A stretch of DNA of 33,789 bases from Bacteroidaceae bacterium. Its GTDB lineage: Bacteria; Bacteroidota; Bacteroidia; Bacteroidales; Barnesiellaceae_A. The stretch covers positions 1 through 33,789 of the forward strand of contig JAGBHF010000018.1 of assembly GCA_017935645.1 (NCBI GenBank). The letters are read 5' to 3'. Positions within the stretch are counted from its first letter, which is position 1. Every line of letters begins with the position of its first letter. The notes beneath the pieces were generated by a model. It was not told where the DNA came from, did no database searches, and saw only the letters and a list, made by a program, of their open reading frames with translations. Positions 26,594 through 33,789 of the stretch are shown here, piece by piece. The translations under genes and the position numbers were made by a program.

Positions 26594-27856
26594 ATGAAAA
26601 AGATATTATATTCATTATTCACTATAATGGCTTCGGTAGCCTTGGTAGCGTGTCAGAATGACAAGCTCCCTATCGACAACAGTCTGACCGGAACAGTCGA
26701 CTTGTCAACCATGAATGTTACCTGCGACTACGATTCCGAAATATTGCGTAGTAGCACCGATGATTTTATCATCACCATTACCGAGAAATCGACCAATGAA
26801 AAAATCAATTCTTGGTCGTATAGCGAAATGCCCGAGGTGTGCACACTCATTGCCGGCTCATATATCCTTAAAGCCGAATCGTGCGAATTGCAACCTTCTG
26901 CTTGGGATAAGCCCTATTATGTTGACCAAAAGGAGTTTAAGGTAGAGGTTGACAAAGTAACTGCCATAGGCGACTTGGTGTGCGTATTGAAAAACGTAAA
27001 AGTTACCGTAGAGTTTAGCCAAGACCTCCTGAAAATAATGGGTGACGACTGCAACGTCAAGGTAGAATTGGGCAAAGGTAAAGGTGACTTAGGCCTCAAC
27101 TTTACAAAGAGTGAACAACGTGCCGCCTACTTTGCAGTCGAAGAGGAGAGCAACATACTCGTTGCCACATTCCAAGGTACCATCGATGGCTATTACGATA
27201 CAACCGTAAGCACATTTGAGGATGTAAAGGCCGGTGAATGGCGCATCTTGCGTTATTCATTGAAGTCTAACAACCAAGAAAACGAGGAGAATGGTTCGTT
27301 CAACACACAACTGTCGGTGGATGCCTCTTGTACAACTGTAGAAAAAGATGTACAAGTAGATGTTAACGAAGATGTCATCGAAGATCCCGATCCCGAACCC
27401 AAGCCTGATAATGGCGGTGACGAGCCCGGCGATAATCCCGGTGATGAACCCCAACCCGCCGATGGTCCCGTAATCACAGCTACTACATTCGATATCAAGG
27501 AGGCTCAAGTTATATCAGCAGACCTTGTAATCCAAATCATTATCAATAGTGAACAACCTTTGGCCGGACTTGTTGTTGATATTAATTCAAACAAACTTAC
27601 ACCCGAAGAGTTGGCAACTATCGGTTTGGCCGAGCACCTCGACCTTGGCAATCCCGGCTCTATGCGTGAAGCACTCGAAGGTTTGGGCTTCCCTGTTGCC
27701 GAAAATGTATTGGGTAAAAACGAAGTAATGTTTGACATAACACAATTTGCCGGTCTTTTGGCAGCTTTAGGTCAAGGTACACACGACTTTGTCTTGACAG
27801 CAACCGATGAAGCCGGAAACGAAACAACCGAAACATTAACCCTTATAGCAGAATAG
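26594..27856 (+). CDS. DUF4493-type surface lipoprotein without a PCMD domain
   Basis: The 420-residue lipoprotein has lipobox LVAC (Cys20, followed by QNDK). A DUF4493-like region (about 28-250) contains DFIITITEKS and GSYILKAES. A Pro/Asp/Gly-rich spacer (about 264-292; DPDPEPKPDNGGDEP) follows, then one Ig-like module ending DFVLTATDEAGNETTETL. That ending matches the corresponding module of the neighbouring proteins, but the FN3-like and PCMD modules are absent. The spacer suggests a stalk. It starts eight bases after the previous stop codon. Function is unknown; it may be a structural or ligand-binding subunit. Confidence 0.78.
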   Translation: MKKILYSLFTIMASVALVACQNDKLPIDNSLTGTVDLSTMNVTCDYDSEILRSSTDDFIITITEKSTNEKINSWSYSEMPEVCTLIAGSYILKAESCELQPSAWDKPYYVDQKEFKVEVDKVTAIGDLVCVLKNVKVTVEFSQDLLKIMGDDCNVKVELGKGKGDLGLNFTKSEQRAAYFAVEEESNILVATFQGTIDGYYDTTVSTFEDVKAGEWRILRYSLKSNNQENEENGSFNTQLSVDASCTTVEKDVQVDVNEDVIEDPDPEPKPDNGGDEPGDNPGDEPQPADGPVITATTFDIKEAQVISADLVIQIIINSEQPLAGLVVDINSNKLTPEELATIGLAEHLDLGNPGSMREALEGLGFPVAENVLGKNEVMFDITQFAGLLAALGQGTHDFVLTATDEAGNETTETLTLIAE

Positions 27857-27860
27857 TAAG

Positions 27861-29993
27861 ATGAAACGATATCATAACATAATCACTTTATTGCTTGTCT
27901 TCCTATCGCTCATAGGATTTGTATCTTGCAAAGACGACACCAATAGTTTTGGTGAAAGTGAAGGTCGCTTGGTGTTGGGCATGAATGTATCAATGCCCCA
28001 ATTAGATGGTATGACACAGAGCGAACAAGAAGAGGGTACTGCCCTTCTCGAAGACAGTTGCCGTGTAAGAATTTACAACAACAAAGGTCTTATACGTTAC
28101 TACAAAGGCTTGAGCAATGTACCCTCTGAATTGATGTTGGCTACAGGCGATTATCGCATACAAGCTATTACAGGCGACTCTGTCCCTGCTACATTCAAGA
28201 TGGGATATTATAAAGGCGAGAGCAACTTCACCATCGAAGCCAACTCATCGACCTCTATCAATGTGACTTGTAAAATCAAGAGTACATTGGTAACAATATC
28301 ACTCAGCGACTCGTTGAAACAAAAGCTCACCGACTACAATGTTACCGTAGGCACACCTCAAGGCTCATTGGTATACACCGAGGCTCACTTGGATTCTATC
28401 GGTTACTTCATCCTTCCCGAGGGTTGCAACGAGCTTAGTTGGGCTATTGAAGGTACTCAAACCGACGGTTCTATTTACACCGGCGAGGGCGTAGTAAAAG
28501 ACGTTAAGCCTGCCATGAAGTATAACCTCGCGTTCAGCTACAATGAGACCGAGTATATACAAGGTGGAGCATACTTCAACCTACGTGTAGACGAGACAAC
28601 TGTTGAGAAGTTGAGCAACATTGTTATCTACAAGCGTCCCAGCATTACCGGTTTGGACTTCGACATCACACGTGCTGTCTTTTTCGAAGAGAATTCGGGT
28701 GAAGAGTTGGCTGTATATATCAACGCATCTTCTGCATTGACTCATGTAATCGTATCGGGCGACAATCTTACATCGATAGGTTTGCCCGCCAATTCAATTG
28801 ACTTTGTAGAAACCGGTGATTATAACAAGAGCCAATGGGCTACTGCCGGTATATCATACTTCTATGAGTATGACAGTGAAAATGACATTTCGATGGCCAA
28901 AATCACAATTGCCGAATCGTTCATAAAGAACCTACCCCAAGGCTCACACATCCTCAACATCCGTGCTGTTGACAAGAACGAAAAGGAATGGGATGAAGAT
29001 CTCAATATCACTATATCGAATGCCGTAGTGCTTACTGAGAGCCTTGTTCGCACAGAGATTTGGGCCAAACGTGCCACCTTGCGCGGTAGCGTATTGAAAG
29101 AGACCAGCGAGACATTGTCATTCCAATATCGCATCAAAGGCGGTAGCACATGGGAGAGTGTAAGTGCCACTCGCAGTGGCGACATCCTCACAGCCTCAAT
29201 AAGTGGTCTCACCCCCGGTAAGACCTACGAGTATCGTGCCGTATCGGGTACTACCCCCTCGGCCATTACATTGGAGTTCACTACCGAGAGTGCATTTGTA
29301 CTGCCCAATGCAAGCTTTGAAAATTGGCATCAAGATGGCAAAGTAATGCTTGTATATGCTTCAGGCGGCGAAATGTGGTGGGATACCGGTAACCACGGTT
29401 CTTCAACACTTAACAAAAACATTACCACTCAAGATACCGAATACAAAAACAGTGGTAACTCATCGGTTAAGATGAAATCACAATTTGTAGGAATAGGTAC
29501 AGTTGGTAAGTTTGCTGCAGGTAACATCTTTGCCGGTAAATATGCAGGAACAGACGGTATGGATGGTATCATCGACATGGGACGTTCAATATCATCACGC
29601 CCCAGCAAGCTCACAGGTTACTACAAGTATGTTACCGGTGAGGTTGACTACTCAAGTACCGACTTGTTGCCCAAGGGTGCAACCGATATAGGTAGTATCT
29701 TTGTAGCCATAGGTGACTGGAACGGCCCTGTAACTATCAAAACCAAGGAGTCGGAGCGTACACTCTTTGACCCCAACGACCCGCACGTGATAGCCTACGG
29801 TGAGTTGAACCAAACTACCAACACATCAGGCGATGGCTTGATACCCTTCACCATCGACCTCGAGTATCGCGATAACAATCGTATACCTACATACATTCTC
29901 ATTGTAGCATCGGCAAGTAAGTACGGCGACTACTTTACAGGTAGCTCGGCAAGTACTATGTGGCTTGATGACTTGGAGCTTGTATATGAGTAA
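27861..29993 (+). CDS. Surface lipoprotein: DUF4493-like, Ig-like, FN3-like and PCMD modules
   Basis: The 710-residue product has lipobox FVSC (Cys23) followed by KDDT. That fits the K-(D/E)2 lipoprotein export signal for display on the cell surface. The DUF4493-like part (about 32-245) contains CRVRIYNNKGLIRYYKGL and TGDYRIQAITGDS. An Ig-like module ends near VDKNEKEWDEDLNI. The FN3-like module is about 392-480 (WAKRATLRGSV to SGLTPGKTYEYRA). The PCMD domain (481-710) starts LPNASFENW and is closely similar to that of the last gene of the operon (FVGIGT.GK.AAGNIF, GDYFTGS). It starts four bases after the previous stop. Confidence 0.82.
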   Translation: MKRYHNIITLLLVFLSLIGFVSCKDDTNSFGESEGRLVLGMNVSMPQLDGMTQSEQEEGTALLEDSCRVRIYNNKGLIRYYKGLSNVPSELMLATGDYRIQAITGDSVPATFKMGYYKGESNFTIEANSSTSINVTCKIKSTLVTISLSDSLKQKLTDYNVTVGTPQGSLVYTEAHLDSIGYFILPEGCNELSWAIEGTQTDGSIYTGEGVVKDVKPAMKYNLAFSYNETEYIQGGAYFNLRVDETTVEKLSNIVIYKRPSITGLDFDITRAVFFEENSGEELAVYINASSALTHVIVSGDNLTSIGLPANSIDFVETGDYNKSQWATAGISYFYEYDSENDISMAKITIAESFIKNLPQGSHILNIRAVDKNEKEWDEDLNITISNAVVLTESLVRTEIWAKRATLRGSVLKETSETLSFQYRIKGGSTWESVSATRSGDILTASISGLTPGKTYEYRAVSGTTPSAITLEFTTESAFVLPNASFENWHQDGKVMLVYASGGEMWWDTGNHGSSTLNKNITTQDTEYKNSGNSSVKMKSQFVGIGTVGKFAAGNIFAGKYAGTDGMDGIIDMGRSISSRPSKLTGYYKYVTGEVDYSSTDLLPKGATDIGSIFVAIGDWNGPVTIKTKESERTLFDPNDPHVIAYGELNQTTNTSGDGLIPFTIDLEYRDNNRIPTYILIVASASKYGDYFTGSSASTMWLDDLELVYE

Positions 29994-30771
29994 AAACATC
30001 TATAAAATAGTGCTGTCGATGTTGCTCCCGATACTCGTTATCGGGGCAACATCTGCTACAGCCCAGTCAGCGCAAGCGATAGCCGACTCGGTGGTTACAT
30101 CGCCTACTCCATCGCGTGGCCTCAAGCAACACACCTTTGTACCCAAGGGACAATGGATAGTGGGTGGTAGTATCTCCTACTCGCAACAGAGCGAGGATAA
30201 CTACCAATTCTTGGTTATAGATGGCATCAATGGAATAGGCTATAGCTTCAATGCAAGCCCCATGTTCAGCTACATGATTGCCGATAATATGGGTTTGGGT
30301 GGACGATTTTCTTATGGTCGCTCGCTCATGAGAATCAACTCGGCCGATATCAACCTCAGCGAAGACTTAAACTTTGCTGTGGGCGACATATACAGCCTCA
30401 GCCACTCATACACAGGTATGATTGTGTTGCGCAACTATATCAGCATCGGTAGCAATATGCGATTTGGACTCTTTAACGAGACCCAATTGCAGATAGGCGG
30501 TAGCCAGAGCAAGCTGGCAAGCGGTAGCGGTGAGGCACTTACCGGAAGCTATGAGACCGGCTTTAATGTAGGTATTAACTTAGCGCCCGGTATCACAGCA
30601 TTCATCAACGACTTTATAGCCGTAGAGTTCAATGTGGGTCTGTTGGGATTTAAGTATACCAGCACCCACCAACTCACCGACCAAGTATACGAAGGTAATA
30701 CACACAGTACCTCAGCGAGTTTCCAGATTAACATATTCTCATTAGGATTAGGATTGGCATTCTACATATAA
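29986..30771 (+). CDS. Outer-membrane beta-barrel protein, first of a pair
   Basis: The 261-residue product has a signal peptide (to about residue 27, ATAQS). Alternating hydrophobic strands run to the end, which is LGLGLAFYI with an aromatic near the C-terminus as in outer-membrane barrels. The segment QHTFVPKGQWIVGGSISYSQ is shared in form with the next gene. The ATG at 29986 overlaps the upstream stop codon by eight bases and starts directly at the signal peptide; an in-frame ATG 21 bases earlier is less likely. I infer a small pore or anchor for the lipoproteins encoded beside it. Confidence 0.78.
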   Translation: MSKNIYKIVLSMLLPILVIGATSATAQSAQAIADSVVTSPTPSRGLKQHTFVPKGQWIVGGSISYSQQSEDNYQFLVIDGINGIGYSFNASPMFSYMIADNMGLGGRFSYGRSLMRINSADINLSEDLNFAVGDIYSLSHSYTGMIVLRNYISIGSNMRFGLFNETQLQIGGSQSKLASGSGEALTGSYETGFNVGINLAPGITAFINDFIAVEFNVGLLGFKYTSTHQLTDQVYEGNTHSTSASFQINIFSLGLGLAFYI

Positions 30772-30775
30772 TATT

Positions 30776-31759
30776 ATGATGAAAAAGATAGTATGTATAG
30801 TTGCCACACTGGCAATGATGCTTATTGCATCGACAACAGCACGTGCATCACATACCCTCCCTGTAGACAGCGGATATGTTGAGAGTAGGCCTGTTGTGAC
30901 TGATACGACTACGCACAGCCCCTTCCGATATGATCCTGTTGTAGCCGATTCGATAATAAGCATATTCCACATGCGCGATTCTCTGTTTTTCTCTCTTAGA
31001 AACAACAGAGTCGATGTCGATTCTATCGCAACAGATACACTCTTGCCTACCGACTCGGTGGTGGAGATGGAACAGCCCAAGAAGGAAAAGTTTGTAAGAG
31101 GACTCACCAACTATAGCTATATTGCCAAGAACGAATGGATATGTGGTATTACAGCCTCATACACAGGCTTTAACAGCGACGATAGCGACTTGTTGCTACT
31201 CATCAAGGACTTCAACTTCACAGGCTCACTCTTTGGTATCAATCCCTTTGTAGGCTACTTTGTGGCCGACAACCAATGTATCGGTATCAAACTCGGCTAT
31301 TCGTCGACTGTAGGCAACTTGGGCAATTTCTCTCTCGATATTATCGAAGGTATGAATATATCGCTGACCGACCTTGAGTATAACGCCAAAATCTACTCGG
31401 CGGGATTATTCCACCGAGCCTATTTGGGCCTTACTCCCGGTGGGCAATTGGGTATATTCAACGAAACAAACCTCACGTTCCGCAATGGTGTGAGCCACTT
31501 TATCCGTAGCAATGGCGAAGGTGGCATGACCGATACCAAGACCATATCGAACGAAATCGTCTTAGGACTATCGCCCGGTATATCGGTATTCATCATGGAT
31601 AATGTAGGAGCAAGTGTGTCGGTGGGTATTTTGGGCCTTAATTACAAGCACAACGTTCAATATATCGATGGTGCTCTTACCGGAAAATTTGTATCGAGTG
31701 GTGCAAACTTCAAGATTAACATATTGAACATAAACATTGGTATAACTGTTCATATCTGA
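30776..31759 (+). CDS. Outer-membrane beta-barrel protein, second of a pair
   Basis: The 327-residue product has a signal peptide (to about residue 22, TTARA). It then has an added Asp/Ser/Thr-rich periplasmic segment of about 90 residues (for example DSIATDTLLPTDSVVEME) not found in the preceding protein. The barrel region begins FVRGLTNYSYIAKNEWICGI and ends INIGITVHI. It parallels the first barrel in the order K.EW.., NPFVGYFVADN, IFNET and LSPGISVFI. They are therefore paralogues. An alternative start is the next ATG at 30779. The extension could contact peptidoglycan or a periplasmic partner (inference). Confidence 0.78.
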   Translation: MMKKIVCIVATLAMMLIASTTARASHTLPVDSGYVESRPVVTDTTTHSPFRYDPVVADSIISIFHMRDSLFFSLRNNRVDVDSIATDTLLPTDSVVEMEQPKKEKFVRGLTNYSYIAKNEWICGITASYTGFNSDDSDLLLLIKDFNFTGSLFGINPFVGYFVADNQCIGIKLGYSSTVGNLGNFSLDIIEGMNISLTDLEYNAKIYSAGLFHRAYLGLTPGGQLGIFNETNLTFRNGVSHFIRSNGEGGMTDTKTISNEIVLGLSPGISVFIMDNVGASVSVGILGLNYKHNVQYIDGALTGKFVSSGANFKINILNINIGITVHI

Positions 31760-31777
31760 TAATTGACATTTCGGACT

Positions 31778-33355
31778 ATGAAGAAAGATATATTGAATAT
31801 ACTCTGTTTGATAATGGCTGTTTGCGCCATGTCGGGTTGTATCAAGAACGACTTGCCCTACCCTCGCATTCAGGCTCAGATATTGTCTATTGAGGCCGAC
31901 GGCTTGGTGCAACCCCCCACTATAGACAACGAAACTCAAACAGTGGAGCTTGTATTGGCCGATACGGTGAATATCAAACGGGTGAATATCACTGCAGCAA
32001 CTATCACCGACGATGCTACAGCCGAGCCTTCGATTGTGGGCATACACGACTTGTCGGAAGCTAAAGAATTTACCCTGTCGCTGTATGATGACTTCAAGTG
32101 GATTATATCGGCGCGACAAGATATTAAGCGCGACATTGCCGTAGTAGGACAAGTGGGAAAAACGGTTATAGAGGATAGTCACAAGAGCGCATACGTCTTT
32201 GTAAACGAGCGCGTAGACTTGTCAAACATCGAATTTACGACCTTCCAACTTGGCCCCGAAGGTATTACCACCTATAGCCCCTCAATCGACGAGTTACACG
32301 ACTTCTCGAAGTTTATGCGTGAGGTAGAGGTGCGATACCACGACATTGTCGAGGTGTGGAGCATCTTTGTCATTCACACCGAGAGTAAAGTTACGCTCTC
32401 ATCGGTAGATGCATGGACACGTGTGGCATGGCTGTATGGTACAGGTTTGGAAGAGAACATCAACCGATTTGAGTATCGTGAGGCAACAGCTACCGAGTGG
32501 ACAGCCGTTCCCGAGGAGTATATGTTGTCGCAAGGTGGCAGTTTCTCGGCTCGATTGATACACCTCAATCCCAACACCGAATATGTGGCTCGTGCGGTGA
32601 TACTTGGCGAAAATGGCGTCGAGGAGACCAGCAACGAGATAGCCTTCACAACCGAAGGCGAGACAGTACTGCCCAACGGTGGATTTGACGAATGGTGGAA
32701 AGAAGGCAGTGTATGGAATCCTTGGAGCGAAACAGCATCGCCATGGTGGGACACCGGTAACAAGGGTGCTGCCACACTGGGCGAATCGAACACCGTGCCT
32801 ACCGACGATGCCGTAAAGGGCAAAGCCGCTATGTTGCAAACTCGATTTGTGGGTATTGGTACTATCGGTAAGTTGGCTGCCGGAAACATCTTCGTGGGTC
32901 GATTTGGCAAAGTTGATGGTACAAACGGTATCATCCATTTAGGACAACCCTTCAACCTTCGCCCTACCCGACTCAAAGGATACTATAAGTACTCCAACGG
33001 TCCTATCGACTATGCCGACAAGGAGATGAGCGACATGATAGGTCAACCCGACTGCATGTCGATATACATGGCACTTGGCGACTGGGACGAACCGGTAGAG
33101 ATACGCACCAATCCCAAGAATCGCAAGGTATTTGACGTAAACGACCCGCACATCATAGCTTACAAGAGCTTCGAGACAACCGAGATAACAAGCGAATACA
33201 CCCCCTTTGAGCTCGAACTCGAGTATCGCTCGACCTCGCGTATACCCACATACCTTATTATCATTGCATCGGGTAGTAAGCTGGGCGACTACTTTACCGG
33301 TAGCACACAGAGTACACTCTACGTCGACGAGTTTACGCTCGAATGGGATTATTAA
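31778..33355 (+). CDS. PCMD-domain surface lipoprotein
   Basis: The 525-residue product has lipobox MSGC (Cys21, followed by IKND). Two N-terminal beta modules (about 25-200; EADGLVQPPTIDNET to VEVWSIFVIHTES) are followed by an FN3-like module (about 208-297; NRFEYREATATEWTAV, LNPNTEYVARAVI). The PCMD domain (298-525) contains LPNGGFDEW, WWDTGNKG, FVGIGTIGKLAAGNIF and GDYFTGSTQSTLYVDEF. It shares long identical stretches with the gene at 27861 but lacks DUF4493. The ATG at 31778 is preferred over a TTG at 31763. Last gene of the operon, 18 bases after the second barrel gene. Confidence 0.83.
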   Translation: MKKDILNILCLIMAVCAMSGCIKNDLPYPRIQAQILSIEADGLVQPPTIDNETQTVELVLADTVNIKRVNITAATITDDATAEPSIVGIHDLSEAKEFTLSLYDDFKWIISARQDIKRDIAVVGQVGKTVIEDSHKSAYVFVNERVDLSNIEFTTFQLGPEGITTYSPSIDELHDFSKFMREVEVRYHDIVEVWSIFVIHTESKVTLSSVDAWTRVAWLYGTGLEENINRFEYREATATEWTAVPEEYMLSQGGSFSARLIHLNPNTEYVARAVILGENGVEETSNEIAFTTEGETVLPNGGFDEWWKEGSVWNPWSETASPWWDTGNKGAATLGESNTVPTDDAVKGKAAMLQTRFVGIGTIGKLAAGNIFVGRFGKVDGTNGIIHLGQPFNLRPTRLKGYYKYSNGPIDYADKEMSDMIGQPDCMSIYMALGDWDEPVEIRTNPKNRKVFDVNDPHIIAYKSFETTEITSEYTPFELELEYRSTSRIPTYLIIIASGSKLGDYFTGSTQSTLYVDEFTLEWDY

Positions 33356-33381
33356 CGCAGTAACATCCTACCCTATACACA

Positions 33382-33414
33382 AATGGCTATGCATCATCGC
33401 GACGCATAGCCATT
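33382..33414. terminator. Terminator closing the DUF4493/PCMD operon
   Basis: AATGGCTATGC (33382-33392) pairs perfectly with GCATAGCCATT (33404-33414), with CTTTTC following on the plus strand. It may also end the convergent minus-strand gene. Confidence 0.8.
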
Positions 33415-33461
33415 CTTTTCATAAAGCATTCGTGTCAAATAAATACAATAAATACTATCTC

Positions 33462-33789
33462 TTAGAACGTTACACCAAGACTAAGACTCCAAGCCAAGCC
33501 TAAGTCAAATCCACGGTACAACGTTACGTCTTGTCCATAATTATACCATTCACCTTCAATAAGCAAATTGCGAGCCATCAAACCTGTAGAGACGTAGAAA
33601 TCGTAGTTGCTATTGGTGCGGAAGTTCAAGCCAAACACAGGATTGACAAAGAAACACGAGGGATTGTACGACACATCGGGAGCATCTTCAACTTCCTTTG
33701 AGCCGGTCAGGTGTCCACCTATCGAGAAGGCAAAGAAAGGTTGGCACTTCGTGTTGGTAAAGTACAATCGTGCATGCAGATAGAGGGGG
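33462..33789 (-). CDS. Outer-membrane beta-barrel protein, C-terminal part (cut by window end)
   Basis: The frame is open to the window edge and ends at a stop codon at 33462, so only about 108 C-terminal residues are visible (PLYLHARLYFTNTK onward). They show alternating hydrophobic strands: PFFAFSIGGHLTG, FFVNPVFGLNFRTNSNYDFYVSTGLMARN. The terminal residue is Phe in SLSLGVTF, a classic outer-membrane barrel ending. A TTG inside the frame at 33767 is not taken as the start. Family and full length cannot be given. Confidence 0.65.
   Translation of the reverse strand, partial: PLYLHARLYFTNTKCQPFFAFSIGGHLTGSKEVEDAPDVSYNPSCFFVNPVFGLNFRTNSNYDFYVSTGLMARNLLIEGEWYNYGQDVTLYRGFDLGLAWSLSLGVTF

Overview
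The window looks like a chromosomal segment from a Bacteroidales bacterium (phylum Bacteroidota); the family cannot be fixed from the sequence. The evidence is the recurring promoter form TTTG-N19/20-TAnnTTTG, the lack of clear Shine-Dalgarno sequences, BspA-type leucine-rich repeats, DUF4493 and PCMD surface lipoproteins, a DUF4923-type protein, lipoproteins with acidic residues after the lipid cysteine, and a T9SS-like C-terminal module. No tRNA, rRNA, CRISPR array, insertion sequence or phage module was seen.

Layout. 1-336 is a structured leader with a strong intrinsic terminator ahead of a 1097-residue secreted LRR protein (337-3630), which also carries cohesin-like and dockerin-like modules. 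A GNAT acetyltransferase lies on the minus strand (3793-4350), followed by an AT-rich gap. A small XRE-type regulator (5139-5636) precedes the overlapping pyrK-pyrD pair, which encodes the two subunits of class 1B dihydroorotate dehydrogenase. A THUMP-like methyltransferase and a threonine aldolase with a small membrane protein follow on the minus strand. Positions 17339 down to 10644 form a minus-strand operon: TetR regulator, TolC-type channel, membrane-fusion lipoprotein, RND pump, and a small PII-like protein. A prolyl oligopeptidase lipoprotein (17654-19765) faces a DUF4923-type protein. A probable small SRP RNA lies at about 20908-20996. Two minus-strand envelope polysaccharide genes follow: a GT4 glycosyltransferase and a polytopic GT-C-like membrane protein.

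The most unusual part is 24054-33355: six tightly packed plus-strand genes encoding four lipoproteins and two paralogous outer-membrane beta-barrels. Three lipoproteins share a DUF4493-like N-terminus and an Ig-like module. Three end in an FN3-like module plus a PCMD domain. Spacings of -8 to +18 bases and a terminator at the end suggest one transcript and possibly one surface complex of unknown function. The window ends inside a convergent outer-membrane beta-barrel gene.

Genes appear to be controlled one unit at a time: promoter elements and terminator hairpins frame most of them, and the efflux operon has a perfect inverted repeat over its promoter that may be the TetR operator.
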